A stretch of 64,000 bases of DNA from Pyropia yezoensis (taxonomy: Eukaryota; Rhodophyta; Bangiophyceae; Bangiales; Bangiaceae). The stretch spans positions 7,952,545-8,016,544 of the forward strand of contig CM020620.1 of the NCBI GenBank assembly GCA_009829735.1, written 5' to 3'. The notes below the pieces were generated by a model. That model saw only the letters and a program-made list of their open reading frames with translations, did no database searches and was not told the DNA's origin. A program made the position numbers and the translations under genes. This document shows positions 1-10,250 of the stretch, piece by piece; positions within the stretch are counted from its first letter, which is position 1, and each line of letters starts with the position of its first letter.

Positions 1-1492
1 GTGCTGTTGCCATCAACCGCGCGTCTGCGCCCGCACAGGCGCTCCGAAACACCGCGTCAATGGGGAGTCCAGCACTGAGGCCCGCGGCGATACGCAACTC
101 GAGCTGCCGGGCGACAAAAAACGACACGTGATGGCCATGCCGTCCATGGCCGTCGAGCACCCCAAACAGCGAAGACCGATCATCGGGGCCAAACGGAAGC
201 AGTAACATGACTGCGTCCTGGTTGGTCTTGTCCAGCCCAGCCAACGGCTCCCAGCCAGTGCGACAGCGAAAGCCCGCGGACAGTCGCACCAGGGCGTCGT
301 CGCGCTGCCGCCGCACGCGCACAATGCGGCGCTTGCGTGACGGATGCGGCTCCTTGCGTGTCCGCAAAAGCGCGTCACCGCCGTCACCTCGGACACGACG
401 CAGTAAGCGAGAAAAAACGCCCCCACCATGATAAGCTCCGTCCTCACTGCCGTACTTTGCGCTGCTGCCGCTGCACGGCCGTCTGTACAGACCACCTTCT
501 GCGGCACCTTCGGTGTTGTCATCCTCCTCGTCCTTCACAGACGGATCCTCCTCCCCATCAGCTGCAGTCTCGGCTTCCCACTTGGCCATCTCCGCAGCCA
601 TCTCCTCCTCGTCCGTCGCGTCCGCGTCCGTGTCGGTGGCGCGGCCACTGTCCTCGGCCGGAGGCGGGAGCACCGCGACAGGCTCGCAAGTGACAGTATG
701 GACGCACACGTCTCCGCATGCGCCGATGCCTTCGCCCACGTCTCCAGGCGGATTGGCAACGGTCAGGGTCTCCTCCGGGGGCGCATTGAGCCGGTCCGCC
801 ACTTCGACAATCCGCCTGCGGGATTCCGTGAGGTCCGTCGGCGAGTCGGTCCACGCACTGACAGACGGGGGGCCGTCTGTGCCGGGCGCCGGAGCATCCG
901 GCAAGACCGATGCCGTTGCTGCTGAAGCAGCAGCGGCCGGCGCACCCATCTTGAGCCGACCCGAGGAGCAGGTGGCCCAGGCGCCCTCGGCCCACCCATC
1001 GCCGCTAAAGCTCACTCGACCTCGCACCACGTCGCCGCTTGACTCGTTGAGCGAGTCTGCCGACGATGACGAGGTGGGGGAGGAGGGGGCGCCCAACCCG
1101 CTGCCACGCGACAAACCACTGCTGGACCGCAGCGCCAGGTCGACGGGGCAGTCACCGTCCGTCGCCGACCGTATCGCATCGTACCGTCCGGGGTGCACAA
1201 CGGGTGGCAGCTGTGTCAGGGGCGGGTCTGGGGAGGTAGTGCTGCTGCCTTGCGCTCGTTGTCGGCGGTTGCCGCGCATCATCGCCTTGATCGGCGCGGG
1301 AGCGGGCGATGCGGGCGGAAGCGGCAGCGGCATGCCTCCGGCGCCCGGAACTCCCCATCCGCGCTTGGCACCTGCCGCGTCCACGGCTCCTGCGTCGGCT
1401 GTTGCCGATGCCATTGGGGTCCCCTCCTCGTCCGCCTCACCCCGGCGCCACCGTGATAGCCGCCACCGCGATGGTGCCTTCGAGGCAAGCAT
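1..1492 (-). CDS. PP2C-type protein phosphatase, 3' part beyond window edge
   Basis: An uninterrupted minus-strand frame runs from an ATG at 1492 to the left window edge (about 497 codons). Residues 1 to about 350 are Ser/Ala/Pro/acid-rich low complexity. The PP2C (PPM) catalytic domain then begins: NQD at about residues 424-426 and the metal-binding DGHG at 447-450, preceded by LFGVL and followed by RHGHHVSFFVARQLE. These are the first two Mn/Mg-binding motifs of Ser/Thr phosphatases of this family, and the spacing between them is normal. The rest of the domain lies outside the window. No intron is needed within the visible part. An in-frame TAG lies about 50 bases upstream of the chosen ATG; a later in-frame ATG near 1411 is an alternative start. 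Family assignment is confident; substrate and localisation cannot be told. Confidence 0.85.
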   Translation of the reverse strand, partial: MLASKAPSRWRLSRWRRGEADEEGTPMASATADAGAVDAAGAKRGWGVPGAGGMPLPLPPASPAPAPIKAMMRGNRRQRAQGSSTTSPDPPLTQLPPVVHPGRYDAIRSATDGDCPVDLALRSSSGLSRGSGLGAPSSPTSSSSADSLNESSGDVVRGRVSFSGDGWAEGAWATCSSGRLKMGAPAAAASAATASVLPDAPAPGTDGPPSVSAWTDSPTDLTESRRRIVEVADRLNAPPEETLTVANPPGDVGEGIGACGDVCVHTVTCEPVAVLPPPAEDSGRATDTDADATDEEEMAAEMAKWEAETAADGEEDPSVKDEEDDNTEGAAEGGLYRRPCSGSSAKYGSEDGAYHGGGVFSRLLRRVRGDGGDALLRTRKEPHPSRKRRIVRVRRQRDDALVRLSAGFRCRTGWEPLAGLDKTNQDAVMLLLPFGPDDRSSLFGVLDGHGRHGHHVSFFVARQLELRIAAGLSAGLPIDAVFRSACAGADARLMATA

Positions 1493-3970
1493 CGTGTCGG
1501 GGAGCGAATGGGCGATGCCACCGGTCACTGATAAGATGCTCTTCAGCTACCCACGCCTCCCGCGGCAGCTCAATGGTCCCTCTCTCAGCGGTTCACCATG
1601 CAAGACGAAGCGGTTTTCCAAGTCACCACCAGGGGACGCCCGCCGAGGCGAGGGGCGTGGCGGGCGGCTTCCACACGGAGAAAAGCAGCCCCCACCGTCG
1701 CGCCACGCTCCAGCTGACAACCGCCTGTCCCCCTCCCGATAGAATGAAAGAGCCCGGCGCGCGCCGCGCGCCTTCCCGCACTCTCCACGTTGCCAAAGTG
1801 TGCAGCAGCGTGAAGCCTCCGGCCGCCAGTCACGAGACGAACAAAACGGAGCACGGGAGAGTGTCGAGCATCAGCCAAGGGGCTCCCGACAGCCGGCCCG
1901 TGCACTCCAATGCCGACCTGGGAGGTGCACGCGACCACTGGACCGACGACCACCGTACGGTAGGTCCTCCCCAGGCAATTGAGGCGCCCCACGGATACAC
2001 CCACGCCCCCCCCCACACACACTCACCAGGACGCAGTGCCGGCGTCCGCCGTACACCACGCAACGGGCGGGCCTGGCACTCGCCCCTCCCTCCCACACAC
2101 CTCTCCCCCTCCCTCACAGGGCACAGGGCGAGCGCCGCCACGCGCGCCACGGCCGCGTCGTGGATGGGTACTGGGAGGGAGCCTGACACGGTCTCGCCAA
2201 CCCGGGTATAGCGGGGGAAAGTACCACACTCAGGAGGAGGGGACGCAGCAACCGCTCCTGCGCCACGGCCGGTGCTGGCGCGGCCGAGGCAGGGCGAGGG
2301 CGCAGTCCACACGAGCGGCGGCAGGCGGGCGGCCGCGGTGGCACCCGTGGCGACCCGCAGGAGAAGAGCGCGGGTGGGCACCCACGTGCCCGAAAGCCCG
2401 CAAGCCACGCGCTGGACCAGGAACCCGACCGCCCGCGCCGACGGCTGGGGGAAAAGGACGGCGGCACCGCCCTGAAACGTGCGCCAGGCCTACGCGGGCG
2501 GAAGCCACACGGTCCGCCTCCGCAGGCCCCTGCTAGAAATGGGAATACATACGTTCACCCCTCGAAGGCCGCTCTCCAGAGGGGGGGCAAGCCAGCGGCG
2601 CGCCCCCCGCACCATAGGAGCGACCCCGCACGAGGGCCCACGACGCAAGGACGCCACTGGGAAGGACACGAACCCGCGGTCCTAGGCGTCGATTTTTTTC
2701 GACAAGCCCGAAATTCGTAGGGCAGCCGCACAGCCACTCGGGCCAGCCATACAGAGGACAAAGCACGGCCTCTTTGGACGCCGACCGCCGACGTCCACAC
2801 CGCCCTTCTCGAATAAGAAAAATGACTCACTAGTGCGCTGGGCCATCTGCCAGCGAGATGAAATATGACAAGAGACCCACCCGCCAGGTCAAACACCTGG
2901 CGGGGATCGGCGTGTGGCGCTGAGCGGGCCACCCGTCCACGACAACGTCCCCCCCCCTCGTTGTCCTTGGCCGGGACCGCCTCGCCAGGCGCCGACGCCC
3001 AACCCACTCGGGCGGGGCCGTCCCGACGTAGGCCGCTGATTGGCTGGGCGTGCTTTCGGCTGGCGTATCTATTTCGCAAGGTGGGTTGGCAGGCAGGGGC
3101 GCTCACAGGAAGAGGGGTCGCAGCCCGGCCAAGCGGCGTCCGCGGGCAGATGCGCGCATCCGTGGCTGCACGGCCGCTTGAAAAGCGGGCGCACCTGACG
3201 AGGGCCTGGCAACGGCCGGTGGCGTTCGTCGACTGCTGAGTTCTTGGGGTGGGGTAAGGGGGGAGGGGCAGAAGGCCGGGTCCGCTCTCCGCGCCCGGGG
3301 GGTCCCAGACCCAGCGCCACCCGAATGGACGACCGCCCTTCCGCGACTCGTGCGCGGCCGGTCGGCCTCGGTTGCTGCCAGCCGACCCGCCGGCTCCGCG
3401 GTCACCGCCCGCCCTGATCCAGCTCTGACAAGAGTACAGTTGCTACCAGGGGCATGCCGGGAGGCGGGGTGGGTGGGTGGGGGGTGCGTGACAGCGTGTG
3501 GAGCACAGACAACGAAGATTTTAACGTGCCGGTGGTGTGTCGCGGTTGCCGACGGCCTGCACCGACAGCCATTGGACCACACACACGCGCGCCTTTGTGG
3601 CAGGACGAGCCTGGACGAGCCGGGGCTGGCCCGAGAAGTCTGCCTCGTGAATGGCCAATCGAGACGGCGGACTGGGGAGAGCGTCAACGGGTCCCCTTAT
3701 GTCAGGCGGGGTCTCGAGAGTTGTTCAGGGGGGATTTGTGTGGGATTTACGCGGCGGGCAGACCGCAGAAGGGGCCGCAGCAGGGGACCCCCTCGAAGGC
3801 GGACGCACCCTCCCGCGATGTACTGTACACCTCTGTCAACCTGCCATTGTACCTTGTTCAAGGTCTGTACTCCCTTGTCTCGTACATATGTACATACAAC
3901 GATGACCTCCTGGCCATCCTCCTCCTCATCGTGGCGATTTGTCTGGCAAACCCTGGGACGTGAGCCGCCC
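1493..3970. other. Intergenic, no gene recognised
   Basis: Holds the presumed 5' flank of the PP2C gene. Many overlapping short open frames exist but none shows a domain or strong third-position GC. One ATG frame at 3454-3963 (+) ends in a hydrophobic stretch (LLAILLLIVAICLA) but has much lower third-position GC than the real genes here. A 12-base palindrome GTACATATGTAC lies near 3882. Confidence 0.5.
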
Positions 3971-4179
3971 TACAGTCTGTATCCGGTTATATGCGCCCCA
4001 GTTATATGACAGGGGGTCATATAACTGGGAGATTTCCCTCGCACGAGGGAGCAGGACGCTCTCTGAGAGCCCGACTCGTGCCAAGAAGGCACCTCATTGG
4101 TGGAAGTGTTAAAAAGGGGTAAAAGTGGGGGTGGGCTACAATGTGCGCAAGGGGGTCATACAACTGGATACAGACTGTA
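3971..4179. mobile_element. MITE-like element with TACAGTC terminal inverted repeats
   Basis: The left end TACAGTCTGTATCC is repeated perfectly and inverted at the right end (GGATACAGACTGTA, 4166-4179). The similarity extends, with two mismatches, to about 24 bases. The element is 209 bp and has no coding capacity. TA at both outer edges followed by CAGT resembles Tc1/mariner-type (Stowaway-like) non-autonomous elements, whose target duplication is TA. An internal perfect 14-bp palindrome (separate entry) repeats the AGTTATATGAC part of the terminal motif. No transposase is present in the window. Confidence 0.6.
3997..4029. repeat. Perfect 14-bp hairpin inside the MITE-like element
   Basis: CCCAGTTATATGAC (3997-4010) and its exact reverse complement GTCATATAACTGGG (4016-4029) flank a 5-base loop. 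It is a subterminal reiteration of the element's terminal repeat. Confidence 0.75.
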
Positions 4180-5044
4180 CCGCGACGTGAGTCCGTCGTT
4201 GCCGGCCAGGCTGCATCGATAAAACAAGACACTTTGGCTGGCGCGCTGACCCCACCGAAGCAAGGCGGTTGGTGGGGCATCGTCGACGCCAACCGCCGCC
4301 GGCGTCCGACCCCCCACCCCCGCCCGGGTTGGTGGGGTGGACCCACCCGACGGCCCTGCCCTCTCGCTCCCGTGACCAGCCTCGTCCACCCCGTGCGTGC
4401 TGGAAGCGCACACGTGGCCAGGGGATGCGAGCCTGCCTCCTGTGTTCCACACGGCTCCATGGCATGGTCCACAACAACAGCTCGCCCCCCACCCGCGCAA
4501 GCACCCCGCGCAGCAATGAGCGAGCCTTCCCGGCGCGAGGCGTTGCGCGAGGGGCGGCCGCTCCCGCTCCCGCGCCCCCGCCCGCCGCGGATTCTCGTCG
4601 ACTCCCTCCGCATCGTCATCCTTGGCCTATTTTCGTATAGGACCTTCCCGGCGCGAGGCGTTGCGCGAGAGCCGACTGTACCTGCACAGTACATACATAC
4701 TGTGCGCTCCCGCGCTCGCACCGGCTACCCATTCCCTCGGCCGGCCGACCCCGCGGGTACTCATCGTGGACGAGGGATCATCGTCGACGCTACTCGGCTA
4801 TATTTGTTTCGCTTCCCCCGCCGTCGCCCCCACCCCCTTCCCGCCCCCCCTTGCTTCTTCCACCACAACGGGGGGGGGCGCAGTGGGTGGAACTGCAGCA
4901 GCAGCGGCGGTAGCGGCGGCGGTAGGTGGGTAGCGGCGGCGGCGGCGGCGGCGGCGGGGGCGAAGGGGGCGCGATCATCCCTCCAGCGCCACCAGCCCCC
5001 CAGCAGCCCCAGCCGCCTCTGCTGTGCACACACCACCCCGCGTC
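4180..5044. other. Intergenic; GC-rich, no gene recognised
   Basis: 3' flank of the MYB gene region. Includes a direct repeat (separate entry), a small inverted motif ACAGTA/TACTGT near 4690-4707, and a moderately AT-richer stretch near 4795-4815. No supported gene. Confidence 0.45.
4525..4669. repeat. 27-bp direct repeat, two copies 118 bp apart
   Basis: Two identical 27-base copies at 4525-4551 and 4643-4669, both starting CCTTCCCGGCGCGAGG. The intervening sequence is not repeated. Function unknown. Confidence 0.7.
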
Positions 5045-5951
5045 CTACAGGCCGTCGAGCCCCCCGCCGTCGTCCCCCCCCAGGCTGGACCGGAACAGCT
5101 GCCGCGGCGTGCCACCGCCGAGGCGCCCGAGGCCCCGGCCGCCCAGGCCGACCCCCCCCCCGAGCGGGCTGTACAGCCCGCCGCCGCCCCCCCCCCCCCC
5201 CCCACCCCCCCCCCGAGGCTCCCCAAGCTCAGCCGCCGCACCGCGCTGCTCCCGGCACCGCCACCCAGGCCACCAGCCCCCCCCCCCCCCCCCCCCCAAT
5301 CCCCCCACTCATACCCCCGCCGCCGCCGCCGCTGCCAAGGCCCCCACAGCCGGCGGGGATGGCGCCCAGCCCCGGGCTCCAGCAGAGCCCCCCGCCCCCC
5401 GCGTCCCACCCGCCATCCCGGTGGAGGAAGGGCGTGCGGAGCGGGGTGGCAAACGCGCCGCCGCCGACGCCGCCGACGCCGCCGCCGCCGCCGCCGCCTC
5501 CGCCAACGCTACCGCCGCAACCCCCCACCCCCCCCCCCCCACACCGCCGCCGCCGCCGCCGCTGCCCAGGCCGGCGGGGTCACCGCCGAGCAGCCGGCCG
5601 CCGCCGCCGCTGAGCCCCCCCCGCAGCGGGGTGGTGAGCCCGACGCCCACCCCCCCGCCCGTCAGCGAGCGGAGGGGCGTCAGGCCGAGCCCCCCCCCCA
5701 TGCCCGCAAAGCCACCACCCCCACCGCCACCAACACCCCCACCCCCACCCCCACCGCCACCCCCACCCCCACCGCCACCCCCGCCGCCGCGGAGGGGCGT
5801 CGGGGCGGCCCACTCGTCGGGCTCGCCGAGCAGCACGCCCAGCGCCGACAGGGCGGGGGCCACCACCGGCGGCGGCGCGTAGAGGCCCACCCCGCGGCGG
5901 GGCGCCGGCGGCGGCGTGGCGGGGGGCGGCGGGCTCGTCGGCAGCAGCCCG

Positions 5952-5983
<32 letters not shown>

Positions 5984-6461
5984 TGGGGGCGCCACCGTCA
6001 AGGACCCCAGGGGGGGGAGCCCCAGTGGGGAGGGGGGGAGCGCAAAGGGCGGCGGGCCCACCCCCCCGCGGAGGGGCGTGCCGCCGCCGCCGCCCAGGGG
6101 GGGGGGGGGGGGGGGAGCAGCGCCGACGCGTCGGCCTCCGCCGCCCCCGCTGCCGCTGCCGCCGCCGCCGCCGCTGCCGCTGCTGCTGCCGCTGCCGCCG
6201 CCGTGGCCGCCGCCGGTGGCACCCGCAAGCCGCGCATGGGGTGGGGCGGCGTCGTGGCGCCGGCCGAGCCCGCACCGGCGCCGCCGCCGCCGGTGGGGGT
6301 GGCGGGCGGGGAAGGTGAGGACGGCAGCGACGGCGGGGGGACCTGCCCGCCGCCGCCGCCGCCGCCGCCGCCGACCGGCGGCGGAGGGGTCGGCGGCGGC
6401 GGCCCGGGGGGGGGCCCGCCCCCCCCCACTGGCCGCCGCACCCACCGCGTAAATGCCCGCG

Positions 6462-6493
<32 letters not shown>

Positions 6494-6545
6494 GGCGGCG
6501 GCGGGGGTCCCCCGACGGCCACCCGCTTGGGCCCCCCGCCCGCCG
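5045..6545 (-). CDS. Probable C-terminal part of the MYB gene: TPLR-motif, Gly-rich segment
   Basis: Minus-strand sequence directly downstream of the MYB reading frame. It is mostly poly-Gly/Ala/Pro, but a short motif TPLR(G/S/T) recurs about five times: near 6070 (GGTPLRGGVG), 5795 (APTPLRGG), 5675 (GLTPLRSL), 5625 (LTTPLRGG) and 5440 (ATPLRTPFLHRD). Related phrases (LYSPLGG, GTPRQLFRSSLGG) lie at about 5160-5060. The motif copies fall in different frames, and the frame changes coincide with long C runs (5150-5215, 5279-5297, 6805-6818). I read this as one coding segment broken by run-length errors. The last frame stops at 5045. It could also be a separate gene; assignment to the MYB protein rests on continuity and on similar TP-rich phrases inside the MYB frame. 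Confidence 0.35.
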
Positions 6546-6978
6546 TCATGATCGCCCCCATCCCCCCCGCCGCCGCTGCGGGGGTGGCGCGCCGGCGGCG
6601 GCGGGCGCCAGGCCCGCCGCCCCCACCGCCGCGCCCCACTGGCGGCGGCGCCGCCGCCGCCGGCAGTGGCGGCGGCGGCAGCAGCGACAGTGGGGAGGGT
6701 GGTCGTGGTGCCGGCTGCGCCGGCGCGGCGGCAGGCGCGGCGGCCGCGGCGGCGGATGCCGCCGCCCACAGCGTCGGGCAGCGGCGGGTGGTGGCGGCGG
6801 ACCGCCCCCCCCCCCCGGCGGGTGGGGCGGTGCGCAGCCGCCGCCCCGGCGGCGGCGCTTGGCCATCCGCGCCGCCCGGGCGGCGGCCGCCGCATCCTCC
6901 CGGCCGGTGGGGGGGACGGCCGCCGCACCGTCGTCGTCGTGGATGGGGGGCGGCAGGGGGGGGGACGGGGGGCGCTGC

Positions 6979-7025
<47 letters not shown>

Positions 7026-7771
7026 CGCCACCGACGGCGGCAGCGGGGTGGCGGCCGCGGCGGCGGCGGCGGTGGCCGACGCCCACCGCGACGCGGGCAG
7101 CGGCAGCGGCGACAGTCCCGGCAGCGGCGGTGACGGGGCGGGGCGCTTGCGGCCGCGCCCCCCCGCGGGGGCGCCGCCGCCGCCGCCGCCGCCACTGCGG
7201 GTGGCGCCCCCCCCCGACAGAAGGGTGACGTCCGACAGGGCGCGGGAGGGGGGCGTGGGCAGCGCCGCCGCCGCCCCCCGCCGCCGTCCACCCGTCATCG
7301 TCGTCCTGCCGGCGGCGGCGGTGCCGGCGGCGGCGGCGGGGGTGGCCACCGCCGCCGCCAGCGGCAAACGCCGGGGGGTGCCACGGCGGCCGCCGCCGCC
7401 GCCGCCGTGGAACGCCGCGGCAGCGGCGGTGGTGGCCGTGGCGGCTGGCGTGTCGATGCCCCCACGGGCGGGGGGTGTCCACGGGGAGCCCACCACCGCC
7501 GCCGCCGCTGCTGCTGCGGCGGCGGCTGCTTGCGCGGCGGCCGGTGTGGGGGTGCCCGTGGCGGGCGGCGCCGCGGCGGCGGCGGCGGCGGGGGTGGCCG
7601 CCCGCGGCCGCCGGGGCTTGGCCGCCCGCCACACCCCGCGGAGGGTGGTGGGGGTGGCGCCCGCCGCCCCCGACCGGGGGGTGTCGTCGCCGCCGGTGGG
7701 CGCCGGCGGCACGTTTTCCTTGCCCCCCGCCCGTGGCAGCAGCGACGGCGGCAGCAGCGACGGCGGCAGCA

Positions 7772-7830
<59 letters not shown>

Positions 7831-8883
7831 TGCCCACCACGGCCACGGTGAGCGCGGCGGGCGGCGCCCTCGGCGGCGGTCGCCGCCGCCGCCACCGCCG
7901 CGGCGGTAGCGGCGGCGCCCCCCCCCCCCCCCCCCCCCGCCGCCGTGCCAGTGGCGGTGGCGGCGGCGGCGGCGGCGGCCGCCGCTGCTGCGGGCGTCAG
8001 CGCCAGGCGGGGAACGTACGGGATGAGCGGTCGTCGGGGCGCCGGGTCCCGCGGGCCGCCGCCGGCGGTGTTGCCGGCGCCGGCGCCGGCGCCGGCACCC
8101 CCACCCCCACCCCCACCGGCGGTCGCGCCCGTGCGTGCGGCGGCGGCGGCGGCGGCAATGGCCGCCGCCACCTCGGCGGGCACCGCCGCGGCGGCCGGGG
8201 AGCGCCCAACGGTCCGCGGGCGCCCTCGCCCCCCCCCCCCCAGCGGGCGGGTGGCGCCCTGCCGTCCGCCAGTCCCCCCCCCGGCAGCGGACGCTCCCCC
8301 CCCCTCCCCCTCCCCCTCGCCCTCCGCCTCGCCCTCCCCCTCCTCCCCCTCCCCCCCCCAGTCCTCACGGGCGGCAAACGCCTCGTGCTCCCCCCGCCGG
8401 CGGCGCCCCCACAGCGCCGTCTTGGCCCGCCGCACGTACGAGTTGTAGTGGTTCTTCACCGCATTGTCGGTGCGGCCGGGGAGCTCCGCGGCGATGCGGG
8501 CCCAGGCGTTGCCCCAGGCGGCGTGGAGGGTGGCGAGCGTCGCCTCCTCGGCGGCGGACCAGGGCGCCTTGACAATCGCCGGGTCCAGGTGGTTGACCCA
8601 CCGCTCCCGCGCCTGCTTGCCGTGCCGGCCGGGCAGGGCGGCGGCGACGGCCGCCCACTTGTGGGCGCCCAGGGCGGCCACCAGGCGGGTGATGGTCGCG
8701 TCTTCGGCGGCCGTCCAGGGGCCTCGGCGGGTGCCGGGGCGGCTGCTGCCGCCGGCCGGCCGGCGCGGGGGGGGGGGGCGGTGGGGGCGCGGGTGGGGGT
8801 GGGGGGGGGGGGGCAGAGGCGGACCGGGGGGGGGGCGTGTGGGGGGGGCGGGGCGAGCCAGCACGTCTTCTGCCTCGGCGCTC
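6546..8883 (-). CDS. R2R3 MYB transcription factor (exon with DNA-binding domain)
   Basis: Two consecutive MYB repeats lie at about 8725-8415. R2 starts RRGPWTAAEDATITRLV and contains ALGAHKWAAVAAALPGRHG and ARERWVNHLDP. R3 has KAPWSAAEEATL, NAWARIAAELPGRTDNAVKN and HYNSYVRR. The regularly spaced tryptophans and the NAVKN/HYNS recognition helix are those of c-MYB/plant R2R3 factors rather than CDC5. The domain sits near the N terminus. It is followed by about 650 residues of Ala/Gly/Pro-rich sequence with TP-rich phrases, presumably a regulatory tail. The frame in front of the domain has no ATG. A pyrimidine tract ending ACCCCCCCAG at 8884 marks a 3' splice site, so this exon probably begins at 8883. 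The last part of the frame (below about 6810) turns Arg-rich and probably reads past a frame error. Confidence 0.8.
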
Positions 8884-9427
8884 CTGGGGGGGTAGGAAAA
8901 CGGGAGGAGAAAGAAAAGAAAAACAGAAGAGAAGAGCGAACAGAGCGGGAGGCAAGGCAGGGGGTGGAAAAAGGAGGGGGAAGAGGGGACACGGGGACAC
9001 CAGAGCGGGCAACAGCGGGGCAGACACGTCAGTTTCCCCCCTGTCCAGCGCCGGTCTAGGCGTTTCGCACGACGGGACGCGCGGTACGGACATGCCGCAG
9101 CCCCCCCCCCCCCCCCCCGCCTACGTCACGCCCTCCCACACCGGTTCCGGCACCACGGCGCCCGTGCCGCGCGCGCGCGCGCGCGTAGGGGCCACGGCGG
9201 GTTGGCGAGCGCGGGAGCGCGGGAGTGCATGTGGGACAAGGGGGGGCACGGCGGAGCGCAAGCCGGCGGCGGCAAAACGGAAAAGACTGGGAAGCGCACG
9301 ATAACAACCACAACAGAGGCACCCCCGCTCCCCCCCCCCCCCCCCCCCCGGCCTGGTAACCGTCGTCGATACCGGTCGGGGGGGAAGCGGGGGGCTGCCG
9401 AGTACCCCCCCCAGCCCACAGACGTAC
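8884..9427 (-). other. Probable intron of the MYB gene
   Basis: On the minus strand, AGCAG|GTACGTCTG at 9428/9427 is a strong 5' splice site. The 3' end has a long T/C tract and CAG at 8884. One frame of the upstream exon (ending ...GMAS + AG) joins in phase to G-AGC-GCC and reads into the MYB domain. An alternative first exon starting ATG at 9093 (MSVPRVPSCETPRP) cannot be excluded. Confidence 0.4.
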
Positions 9428-9581
9428 CTGCTAGCCATACCAGCCGCCACGGCGGGTCGGCTGGCCGTGCTGCTGCTGACGCCGCCGCCGGCGGCGGCGC
9501 TCCCACCCCCGAGCCCCCCCCCCCGGGGCGTCCCCGCCCAGCGGCGGGTGCCGCCGCCGCCCCCGCCGACGCGGCGCGGCG

Positions 9582-9638
<57 letters not shown>

Positions 9639-10250
9639 GCCGCCGGCAGCCACCCCCCCGCCACCGCGGCGGCCGGCCGGCCGCCGGTCACGGCCGCCGC
9701 GACGCGTGCGGCCGCCGCTGCCGCCGCCGCCGCCGTCACCGCCGTCACCGCCGTCGCCCTCACCACCGCGGGCGGCGGCGGCGGCGTCGGCGACGCCCGC
9801 GCCCTCCCCTCCACCACCACCCCCACCAGTCCCACCACCACCACCACCACCACCACCACCGGTGCGGGTGGCCCGCCCACGGGCGCCACCGCCACCCCCG
9901 CCACCGCTCCTCCCCTCGGTCGGGGGGGAAAAGTACAGCGCGCGGCCGACGCCGTCCGTGTCGTCGCCGTCGCGGTTGTCGGGCGGCGACGCGGCAGCGG
10001 CGGTGGCAGCAGCGGCGGCAGCGGCGGCAGCGGCGGCGGTGGCGGCGGCGGCAGCGGCGGTCACGCCCCCACCGCCGCCATTGTCAGCATGGTCGGTGGC
10101 GGCGGTGGCGGTGGTGGTGGTGGTGGTGGAGGGGACACGGCGGCGGCGGAGGGTAGGGGTGGTGGTGGTGGCGTCGGGCGTGAGCGCCGGCAACGGCGGG
10201 AGGGGCGGGGAGGACGCCCGTGGGGGGGACAGCACCGCCCACGAGTCCAT
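9428..10250 (-). CDS. Possible first exon of the MYB gene (low complexity)
   Basis: ATG at 10250 opens a frame beginning MDSWAVLSPPRASSPPLPPL, followed by Thr/Ala/Gly tracts. One less repetitive phrase (DGDDTDGVGRALYFSPPTEG) lies near 9960-9900. It runs to the strong 5' splice site at 9428. Joining to the MYB exon requires the frame two bases over near the splice site; a shift at the C run near 9513 would do this. No domain is visible. It could instead be an independent gene ending near 9121. Confidence 0.3.

Noticed and set aside
3454-3963. ATG frame of 169 codons ending in a hydrophobic helix, just upstream of the MITE-like element
   Set aside because: Third-position GC is much lower than in real genes here and no domain is visible; kept only as a note.
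5024-7228. A 734-codon plus-strand frame of Pro/Arg/Ala/Gly
   Set aside because: It is the mirror of the minus-strand MYB gene tail; composition comes from (CCG)n and C runs, with no domain.
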